Shown here: positions 55,400-64,000 of the stretch, piece after piece
Layout of the letters: every line of letters starts with the position of its first letter
How positions within the stretch are numbered: position 1 is the first letter of the stretch
From: Trileptium ribeirensis
Taxonomy: Eukaryota; Nematoda; Enoplea; Enoplida; Thoracostomopsidae
Reading direction: 5' to 3'
Assembly (NCBI GenBank): GCA_030248225.1
Contig: JASANE010010222.1
Location: 1-64,000, forward strand
Length of the DNA stretch: 64,000 nt
Notes under the pieces: generated by a model
Seen by the model: only the letters and a program-made list of their open reading frames with translations
Told to the model about the DNA's origin: nothing
Database searches by the model: none
Made by a program: the position numbers and the translations under genes

Positions 55400-57700
55400 A
55401 AATATTGTCGCATGACCCCGAGGGACTTGTATGTTTTGAGTGAAATGTTTGTTACTTGAATTTTTACTGTAGTTCCTAGGAATGTTATCCATACAAGTAT
55501 TCCTTATACCTCATTTCTTAATATGGATCGTTACCATGTTAAGCCATTAATAATGCAATACGCTGTTGCACAATATATATCAATTTCGTATTTTCCAAGT
55601 TAGGGTTTAGTTCTAAAGTTTTATGTATCTCCCGTTAGCATATTTCTGAAACGAACTTACAACTGTGTAAAAATGAATTGCAGCCACAAAAAACGAAAAA
55701 ATTTAGTTACAATTTTCATGAAAAAAATGGTCGTGCGTAAATTTTACTGAAGACTGTCATTTGAACATGGTCAAGAAATAACGTTACGGCTTTCCAAAGC
55801 ATCAGTCATCTAAAGATGAATTCTTTGAGCACTATTATTAATAGTGTGCTTATTAAAATACCACTAGCAGCGTCCAATGATATGTATCTTGCTGAATATC
55901 GCGACACGACACGTTTACATAGCCTTGAGACAATTCGAACCTATATCTATTAAATTTGATTCTTATCAAATTAGGGATAGATATTCGCTGTTCAACCGAT
56001 GTAGATATCGCTCATTACTAATTCACATTCACTCCGAAAACCTCTTGGCTGTAAAACAGGTCTTCATAAAAGTGTTCTTTGAATTCACCTCATTTACTGA
56101 TATGTTAATAAGACAAGCCACATGAAACTATAAGCTTACATGATGTTGAAACAATATAAATACATGTAAATTTAAAAAAATCCTCGTTTTTATGTAAATG
56201 GTTCACATAAAAACGCGATTGATTTTTACTTTTATTTGAAATCTGAATGTAAGCAATTTGCTCAGTTTTAATACTGAAACTTACTGATCCGTTCTTAATT
56301 TAAACATTTTACATATAATTATTATTAACATTTTATAATGGTGAATTTCGATTTTTATCAGTTTATGCTTCAAATTATTTTTTGAAAAAAATTTTGCCTT
56401 CTATAATACCTAAACTAAACATAAACTATAATTGAAATATTCCAACTTAATATATATTAAGTAAGATATAAGAAAATAAATAAATATATATATATATAGT
56501 TGTATATATAATTTTAGAAATGAAATAGAAATATGGCCAAAAAAGCGAAATCATTCAATAGCGAAAAGCGACATATATTTCATTATTTTGTTGTTCACAC
56601 GTGTTTTCTACTAAAGTTATTGTTGACAGCAGCGATACACATCAAAACAAACTAGATCATTGTTGAAAACAGTTGTAACAAAATTTGAATTTTGTATATA
56701 TTTTTAATAAACTAAAAATACATCCAGGCATGGTGAATATTAATATCGAAGAATGTTCTCACGCCACAAATTTTAAAACAAAAACTTAAACTCAACATTT
56801 TAAGGCTTTTTAAGGATTATCGTTGTCTCATAACCCATATCATTTTGGTATTTTAAAAATAAGTGCTAGTTTTGGTATTGAAAATGACAAAGCCTTATGT
56901 CGTTCGCAATATTTGGAACAGAACAATTTTTCCCCAGATAAAAATTGTCTCCAACCAATTTGTACAAGAAGAATTATGAAGGTTTAACGGTTGAAGGAAT
57001 TATGAGAAACGGCTGTGGTTAAGGTGATAATTATTGAGTCATTTCTAATATAAAATGATGGTAAAATGGTGTCTTGGGACGAATTGACTATTCAGGATTA
57101 TAATCTGAATAGCGGTGGCGCACATGGTAATAGCAGGAGTCGTGAGCAACGTTTATACCTGATCTGCCCAAATAACGGTTAAATAACATTCATAACAGAT
57201 GTGTTTAAGATCATAACTCCTACACTGACATCATTACTGTAAATGCACTTACAATATAGAGCAAACCGCTCTAGTTTGAGTTATTAGGTTTCTAAGCGCT
57301 TATCGTCAACCCGTTATTTGAATTCAAAAAGTCAAGGGAATCATTAAAGATCTGATATGCGGCTAATGGTATATGTGGGATTTTAGCAACAAATACTGTC
57401 GTATGCCGTCCATCGCACGATTCAAACCGTCATTCACAGTGTGTGATTAAGCTTAAGGCCAGTAGTATAGAAATTTGATGTCATGGTGCAAAAACGACAA
57501 GATTTTGAAAAGTAGCTCGAGTTTCGAAAGCGCCATACAGCCGAGAAACTGAGTGACACTGTTTACTTCAACATGGCAACATTGAGATTCAAGCGATTCT
57601 TGATGCTCACGTGCATGTGTGAAATCCAAAGCATTCTATTCTGTACAAAATTACTTCAGAATAGGAATAAATCTGGCGTAAAAATACCACGCATGCACAG
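55400..57700. other. No supported gene
   Basis: AT-rich, with TA-dinucleotide tract near 56480-56510. I see no exon with matching splice sites and plausible protein. Confidence 0.4.
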
Positions 57701-57759
57701 CATATGTGTCGAAGCTTTGTCATCTTAGAAAGTGTATATGGTCTTCGCGAGGGGTACCT

Positions 57760-58070
57760 GCTTGGTAGAAGGCCTGGAAGGCAGTTTGCGGCGGCGGCGA
57801 GGGGGGTACGGGGGGGTAAATATTTGAAATTTTCAGGCACTCATAATTTTTCCCAATTTTTGCTTGTTTCACCCAATTTTTGCTAAATGTTTCATCAATT
57901 TTTGGTGATTTGTGCCAATTTTTGCCAATTTTTTTCAAAATTTAGACCATTTTTCTCTCAAAAATTTCAACACGCCTTGGGTGCAGGGAGTATTAAGTGC
58001 GACTTATTGAGGGAGGAGGATTTGCCTTCAGTGAGTGCCCGACATTAAGGGGTAATCTCTTCCCCTCCCC
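57760..58070 (+). repeat. Dispersed repeat, CAATTTTTG-rich family
   Basis: GC-rich head (gcggcggcggcgaggggggt), at least five CCAATTTTTG units, then a GC-rich tail (cgccttgggtgcagggagt). The clearest copy of the family with 63030-63340. Confidence 0.7.
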
Positions 58071-58706
58071 TTTCAACACCTTTGAACAAGGTTAGAGCTA
58101 TTTCCACATATCGTATGTGCACAGCCTCAAACTATGTAATTTGTTGGTGCTATATGGAATATTTCCAAAAAAATAGCTGTTGATACCTGTGAATGTTAAG
58201 CAGTATAGATCAACTGGTTGCCCGATTATGCGGATAATACCATGTCATTGTAATCACTAACTGTAGAATATCTTTGAAAGTGGATTCAAATGCGATGACA
58301 ACAGATCACTTTGATGAATTAACACAGCAATCGAGTTGTTTGACATTATACCTCGGTTTCCAACCCAACGGTGACAGCACCTAATGTCCACCTAGACAAA
58401 TTTAACACAAAGTGACCTTATGATAAAAATTTGTTCTTTGCGGGATGCTATGAATCCTACTAAAAGCTCTGCTTTATGAAGGTAAGCTTTTTGTTTTAAG
58501 ATTACTTGATAGTGTGAATGGTCTATTTTTAAAAGAAATGCGTCACAGTAATTTATAACTTGCCGACACTTCGAACAAAAATATATGATGCTTGTTTGGT
58601 AATGTGATGAAACTATTATATAAAGGAATAACAAGGTTACTCAGTCGCAAATAAACTTAGAGGTTATATATAAACACAAGAACAAACCTTAAATTCAAAA
58701 TTTAAG

Positions 58707-60256
58707 CGTGGTTCACATTAAGATGCGTGCACTTACTGCACACGGTTACGCAACAACCACAGTGGTCGTTACACTGCAGTTGTCGTTACATTGTAATGAC
58801 GGTGTTGTCAGTCGCTACAAGCTTCGTGCAACAACTGATATTTCAGACCTACTGTTGTAGCAAAAATATTAGTTGATCTTACACCGCTTGTAACAACAAG
58901 ATTGTTTAAAATTGTCCCGCAATGTAACGCCAACAAGGGTTGCCGCACCGCGGTGTATCCAATAATAATATCCTTGCAATGCGGCTGTAACAGAAACCGT
59001 AGTAGGTGGGCGCTACCGTAGCGGCAACTGAGAAGAACGCACGCCGAGCTTATTAGATAATTCCAAATTGTTGAAAGCTGGTGTAATGAACAGGTGAATC
59101 TTTACACTGTTGTTACTGAAATCAAAGTATCTGTGCGTTCTTAGCAACCACAGAAGCGATACACGATGATGTACCGAGTGAACAGAATAGGATGGCAACG
59201 TGTATGTTCTTTTGTGTATTTAAATATTGTTGCACCAAAACTGCGGACTAATAATGCTTTCATTGCTCCATAAATTACGTAAGACGAATTTTACTTAACA
59301 TATTTACAAGTGAACGAAGCTCTGCGACGACAAATTATCAAAAGGAAGCCGAACAGAATGGTGGGACGTAGGGACAACGGTGGTGGGATCGACTTGGTTT
59401 ACGTCCTTGAGATAAACGTTAGCAAGATGATTTACAGGCCTGAACAGCAATATGCGTTGCTATAAAGCTTTTTATATATCATATTAAGTTGTTTCCAAAC
59501 TATTTGCAATGCGCTTATGAAAGGATGACAAAATGATTTCCCTGGCATATCCAAGTGGCTGTAATTTCACTTGAACGTTAATTTTATCCAATACTGTAGT
59601 TCCCATCTAATACTAAAAGGATAGCGCAATTTTAATCCATTCGTACTTACGGTCGTAATAAGCTGTGCACACGTACTGATAGGTAGACTATCCGTCCTGG
59701 GGTCCTGGACCCCACTTCTATAAATAATCAGGGCGATTGATTAAAATCGTGTACGTATAACCATGCCTGCACGTGATACAATGTGAAGTGTGTGCACATA
59801 TCTTTCCGTGAGTGTTGCACTACGATTTCTGTTACAGCTTGAATGCAAAGATATCATTCCTCGATACGCCATCGTGCGGTAGGTTTTATTACCGTTACAA
59901 TGTGCGTGCAACTTTAAACAATGTTGTTACAAGTAGTGCAACGGCAATAAAACCTGCTACACTACGGTTTCTGTTCCAGCTTAAATGCAAAGATATTATT
60001 CCTCGGTATACCATCGTACGGCAGCCATTATTGTCGTTACACTACGCGTACAACTTTAAACTATGTTCTTATAAACAGTGTAGCACAAATTGACATACAG
60101 TCTCTGCATACGTCGTTCAGAAACGTCGCTGTTGTACGAAGCTTATAGCGACTCATAACATTTTCATTACAATGTAACGACAACTGCAATGTAACGAGCA
60201 CTGCGGTTCGTGCGCAACAATGTACGGTGAGTGCACGCTCCTCAATGTGAACCACG
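58707..60256. mobile_element. 1.55-kb non-autonomous element with ~95-bp inverted ends
   Basis: CGTGGTTCACATTAAGATGC at the left and, reversed, CGTGGTTCACATTGAGGAGC at the right, with similarity continuing through GCAGTTGTCGTTACATTGTA. The interior is built from diverged GTTGTTACAACAA / CGTTACA units and a two-copy direct repeat (59818 and 59960). No transposase frame. Target duplication not clear. Confidence 0.75.
59818..60090 (+). repeat. Two-copy tandem repeat, 142-bp unit, inside the element
   Basis: CACTACGATTTCTGTTACAG at 59818 and CACTACGGTTTCTGTTCCAG at 59960 begin copies of about 85-90 percent identity. The open frame across them is the repeat read twice. Confidence 0.75.
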
Positions 60257-60257
60257 T

Positions 60258-60331
60258 ATTACCAGCAGGACTCGAACAGCTAAAAATTCAGGTATAAGCT
60301 GCGCTCTTAAACCACTCGGCCATTCCAAACG
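60258..60331 (-). tRNA. tRNA-like relic with A and B boxes
   Basis: On the minus strand TGGCCGAGTGG (A box, Leu/Ser type) at 60312-60322 and TGTTCGAGTCC (B box) at 60268-60278 are spaced as in a tRNA. The acceptor arms do not pair and the anticodon stem is poor, so a tRNA pseudogene or tRNA-derived repeat is more likely than a working tRNA. It starts two bases beyond the right end of the element at 58707-60256. Confidence 0.5.
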
Positions 60332-61032
60332 TGGAAACGAAGCTTTGCATGTTCAATTTGTTTACGGTTGCAATGACGTTCTCCTTTTAATTAGCATTAT
60401 GATTTCTGGAGCAATACAAAACTAATTTGTTTCGTGACATAATCGGAATGGTGCTTGACTATTGTGCCAGCTGACATTGGAAATAATGGGCGAAACCAAT
60501 ACTTAAGTAAAGTAATACTAATAATCTGGTTTCTGGTCATCACATACGTTACATATTGCTATGTGCTCCCGACTTTGTACACACTTCATTATTCGCTATA
60601 ATGTTCTTATGACACTGTTGTTTGTAAATTTTACAGTGTCCAATGGCGTAGTAGAATTTCCCCTGGTCTTACAGTGCATGTTGGTCGCCATTTTTGTCGG
60701 GCGACTCGACGACAACGTCCGAGACTAAAAATTGCCATATTTAATATTTAGAGAGTTAATGCGTTGGAAAAAATAAACTATCTACTACTATCCTGCTGTA
60801 TAGCGTGATAGTAATGCAATCACTGTCATGGAGCAATGTATAAAGACAAGTGTGACAACATTCGAAAACAAAGTCACAGCGTGCCGGCTGTGACACAAAT
60901 ATTATCGATACATCTGGAAACTCCGCGTACATATATACTTTGGAAGCCTCGAAATTAAAACAAAGATAATACTATCATTCTATTGTGTATCAATGCAATA
61001 CAAACAAATCAGTGTTCAACTGAATAAAAACA

Positions 61033-61197
61033 GATATTTATTTCATGGTTTTTTGAAAAATTGGAATGGTCACAATTTTGGTTATTTATAAAAAATGCCG
61101 ATCAAATTTTATGCCGATCGGATATTTATTTCATGGTTTTTTGAAAAATTGGAATGGTCACAATTTTGGTTATTTATAAAAAATGCCGATCAAATTT
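61033..61197. repeat. Recent tandem duplication, 88-bp period
   Basis: 77 bp (from GATATTTATTTCATGG to GATCAAATTT) occur twice without a difference, at 61033-61109 and 61121-61197, separated by TATGCCGATCG-type sequence. Confidence 0.9.
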
Positions 61198-61249
61198 AAG
61201 AATCCTTGGTCATTTTTGACAAAGCCTTAGTTTAAAGCATACATGCTCA

Positions 61250-61560
61250 TAGGTGCAGGGAAATTGAGGCTAGAACACCTTCCCTCTTCGGTGCGTCGCC
61301 GCTCCACCCTGGAAAGTAGCCTGATTCACCACTGAGAACCTGCACCCTCCTGCACGACAATGATGCTCGGAAAATTTTTAGAAAAATAGGTAAAAATCTG
61401 GAAATTAGCAAAAATTGGGCGCATTTGACAAAAATTGGGGAAAATTGAGAAATAAACGGGAGAAAACTGAACATTGGAAAATATAGAGAGAAAATTTTGA
61501 TCAATTTTTGGTCTCAAATAATTTCAAAAATTTATCTCCTGCTCAAAAACTATAAATTTG
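61250..61560 (-). repeat. Dispersed repeat, CAATTTTTG-rich family (reversed)
   Basis: GC-rich segment (cggtgcgtcgccgctcc), then CAAAAATTGGG/GAAAATTGAG units, ending GATCAATTTTTGG. Minus-strand Phe/Ser/Ile-rich frames are artefacts of it. Confidence 0.6.
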
Positions 61561-61729
61561 CAGCAAAAAATGAATCCTCGAAGGCGGCGTGATTAGCGGT
61601 GATTGATGCAATGAAGTGAAAGTTCCAAGAGTTCTCAGAAGGAATTTTCTCACTGACCGCGACCTACAGAACCTTGCAAAGAATTTAGATTTTTTGACTG
61701 CAAACATAGGCATAATTTGTATATACTAA

Positions 61730-62060
61730 GTACCTAATTCGGCGAATTTATAACTACCGTAAAAATTGTTGGACTTTAATGATAATTGAAAAGGGAGAAA
61801 CAAAAAACAAGCAAAACTAGAGATAGAATGTTCATGCCTAGCTATGTTATAATTTGCCATTCTACTAATCGCCACAAGATCATAGAACAACACTAACAAG
61901 CAGATATTCGTTTGGACCGTAGGTGCGGCAAACTTCGGATTAGTCATAGTCGAAAGTGTTAAGTTGTACAAATATGTGGCCAGGCGAACTAGCACAATGG
62001 GTTATGCTTCTTTTATATAAGGCTGTGGGTTGGGTATAAGAATTGCGTGTTTGTCTCAAA
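61730..62060. repeat. Diverged dispersed repeat
   Basis: Shares the order CTAGCTATGTTATAA, CATTCG/TATTCGTTTGGA, and TATAAGGCTGTGGGTTGGGTA with 36850-37420. No gene. Confidence 0.45.
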
Positions 62061-62069
62061 TTCAGCGCA

Positions 62070-63020
62070 CTAAAGGTCCAACTATAGGATATCGAACGCT
62101 GGTTATTTTACGCTTTTTTATAAGAGATGCTGCTCGTTTTTAAAACCGCGGTCAAAAAACATCTGTTTCACCTAAAAACCCTGGTTATAGCTGTTTAACA
62201 CATGTTTGACTTTATTGAACTTTCTAACAACCACATTTTTAGAACATTAGTAATATGCTATATATAATAATACTTTCAAAATCGTTGTTGCTATGTTTTC
62301 AAATTGGTGTTGTGGACCATGTGCTTCCTCATCTGCGATGGTAACAGCAATGAGGTGTATATAATTTTTTCTAGAGCGGCGTTTAAACGTTCAAAATTTT
62401 TGCTCAAAAGGTCAACCTCAAAATTTGGGCTCAAATTTGATAAAAATGTGATCAGTCTTTTGCTGTTATTATTTGTTGCATAAAAAAGTAGCGAATCCCG
62501 ATGCTTCAAAATTTTTTTAAATGATTTGTTAGGTTTGCGCTCAAAATTTTGCAACAAACACCTTCCTTGTCTGTGATGGGCTGAAGCGTTAACAAGCCAC
62601 AAAAGTTAGTACAGTGTTCAGATGTTCAAATTCACCAAATATGCGAAAATACTTTCAAATATTGATCAAAATTTGATCAAAATTTGAGCTTAAATTTTAA
62701 GCCAATGCATTTAACTTGCGCACGCAGTTTTACCAATTACTAGGTTTTTATGGTTTGTTTTAGATTAGGTTGGTAATGCAAAAATTAACAGCAAACGAGA
62801 TACTAATAACTCTCCACAACAAAAATCGCCTGTAGCATATAAACGTTTTCCCATAGAAAATTGTCTTGACGAAAAATTTTTACAAACAGATCGATCCCAT
62901 GTACTAATTTCCACATAAACGACCGTCCGCTTGGATATAATAAATTACTCGCAGTTCATAAAATATTACCTTATCGTTCTGGTATCTAGTGCATACCCAT
63001 ACAAGCTCACGGTACGAAGT
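62070..63020. other. No supported gene
   Basis: AT-rich, with many CAAAATTTGA/TCAAATTTTGA runs (for example 62640-62700) but no exon. Confidence 0.4.
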
Positions 63021-63029
63021 CCCAGGGTG

Positions 63030-63340
63030 GCATAGTGAGTGCTTGAAAGGTTGGAATTGAGGCCTAGTGCCTCCCCAACGACGGGATCAGCCAGACCGCC
63101 CGGGGAGGAGGTACGGATAAATTTTTCGAAATTTTTGGGACTCAATATTTTTCTTAGTTTTTGCCATTGGGCCACTTATTTTTGCCAATTTTTCCTTAAT
63201 TTTTGCCAATTTTCCCCTGTTTATTGTCTATTGTTGCCAAGATATAGTTTGTTTTCGCCAAAATTTTCCGTGCGTCTTCGGTGTACGGAGGATTTGCAGT
63301 TGCTGACGGGTTCGAAGAGTCGGGGTTTCCCTCCCTAGAT
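63030..63340 (+). repeat. Dispersed repeat, CAATTTTTG-rich family
   Basis: Head (gggatcagccagaccgccc), core with TTTTTGCCAATTTTTCC units, tail (gcgtcttcggtgtacggagg). The head phrase gggatcagcc also occurs at 1484, showing the family's conserved start. Confidence 0.7.
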
Positions 63341-63595
63341 CACTCTCCAAGGGTTCGCGGCTGACTCTACCTCTTTCCAGTCCAGACCAGCACCTCAGTG
63401 CTCCGCAGCGATGCTAGTCTTCAGGTCCGTAATCATATACACCACTCAAGTCACGACACTAAGTCACTTGGCCAATGATTTACACATGTAAAAGAACCCT
63501 GGTATTATAAGCGTAGGATGTTGATCAAGAGTGGAAATAGTAACGTTCTCAATATATGCTGCAAATCACTCTGTTTTCCTTTCGTCCGTATACAG

Positions 63596-63717
63596 CTAGC
63601 CCAAGCGGCGCTCATGATCCTATCATTACCGAAGCCAGTCGCGCATCGCCGTCGCCTGTAGGAACCTCCAAACTTTATCGACTGAAGCTAAGTTGGAAAT
63701 CCCCGCACTTTTCATGA
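63596..63717 (+). CDS. Coding-like island near the right edge
   Basis: After an acceptor-like CCGTATACAG, 39 codons read SPSGAHDPIITEASRASPSP then VGTSKLYRLKLSWKSPHFS and stop at TGA 63715-63717. Local GC content is higher than the surroundings. It may be an exon of a gene continuing to the right, or part of an unrecognised repeat. Confidence 0.35.
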
Positions 63718-64000
63718 ATATCTTTGGAAATGCGAAAGGGAGAAGAAGGCGGTCAGTGCCCCCATGGTGTCCTGCATTAGCGCGCCCGGGGCCACAGAGG
63801 CCTTCTGTTTAATGTTAACAACCAATGGGAGTCCGAGTTATCGTACTGCACGACTTGAAAACACCCGTTTCCAGCACGAGCAATGCCCCTTTTACATGTT
63901 TTTGTTTAAAACCATGAAGACGATCATATACATATATATCTATACATACACCCATCGGGCTTAATGAAAAACTAGCCCGACGAGCGGGGAACCAGTCGAG

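Noticed and set aside
59812..60093. 93-codon plus-strand frame with internal repetition
   Set aside because: It is the 142-bp tandem repeat of a transposable element read twice.
1..64000. CRISPR arrays, bacterial operons, rRNA genes
   Set aside because: No spaced palindromic repeats with unique spacers, no ribosome-binding-site-led gene clusters and no rRNA-like sequence; the direct-repeat array at 26799-29877 is contiguous satellite.

Overview
The window reads as an invertebrate chromosome segment, most likely from a nematode. It is AT-rich, has no bacterial operon structure, and its coding sequence is broken into small exons spread across long, transposon-filled introns. A canonical six-cysteine ShKT domain, a PAN/Apple domain behind a signal peptide, and several GCCTAA hexamers (the nematode telomere unit) point the same way. 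I cannot name the species. All splice sites below were read by eye from GT/AG signals, frame and phase. No searches were run.

Layout. (1) 481-24804, plus strand: one long gene assembled from eight phase-compatible exons, five of them 54-68 nt and one only 27 nt. Together they encode a cysteine-rich N-terminal part, a Pro/Thr-rich linker, one ShKT domain and a disordered Tyr/Pro/Arg-rich tail. Its introns hold a decayed DDE transposase, two nested non-autonomous elements, a fold-back element, a TTAA-flanked MITE and a 148-bp tandem duplication. (2) 24.8-32 kb: the convergent intergenic side, with about 3.1 kb of satellite built from a roughly 47-bp monomer, and isolated coding-like islands (one CUB-like, minus strand; one on plus). 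(3) 31889-48835, minus strand: a second large extracellular-type gene. It has a signal-peptide exon, a PAN exon, one 1.9-kb exon encoding a disordered basic Asn/Ser/Arg-rich region, an antistasin-like exon and further small exons. An alternative terminal exon at 38783-38970 would give a short form. (4) 33177-34974, inside an intron of gene (3): a 1.8-kb retroelement. It starts like an LTR element (TG, then a primer-binding-like site) and encodes a signal-peptide-led Gag with a 2A-like ribosome-skipping motif. It ends in a perfect 49-bp inverted copy of its own left terminus and is flanked by a 5-bp target duplication. (5) 49-50.6 kb, minus strand: exons of an unidentified small gene. (6) 52-64 kb: mostly dispersed and non-autonomous repeats, a tRNA-like relic, and a weak coding-like island near the right edge.

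The two large genes converge on the satellite-rich interval. Both appear to encode secreted or cuticle/matrix-type proteins that combine a small disulphide domain (ShKT, or PAN plus antistasin) with long low-complexity basic tails. That shared role is inference from domain content. The most unusual object is the inverted-terminus retroelement with its N-terminal signal peptide and 2A motif.
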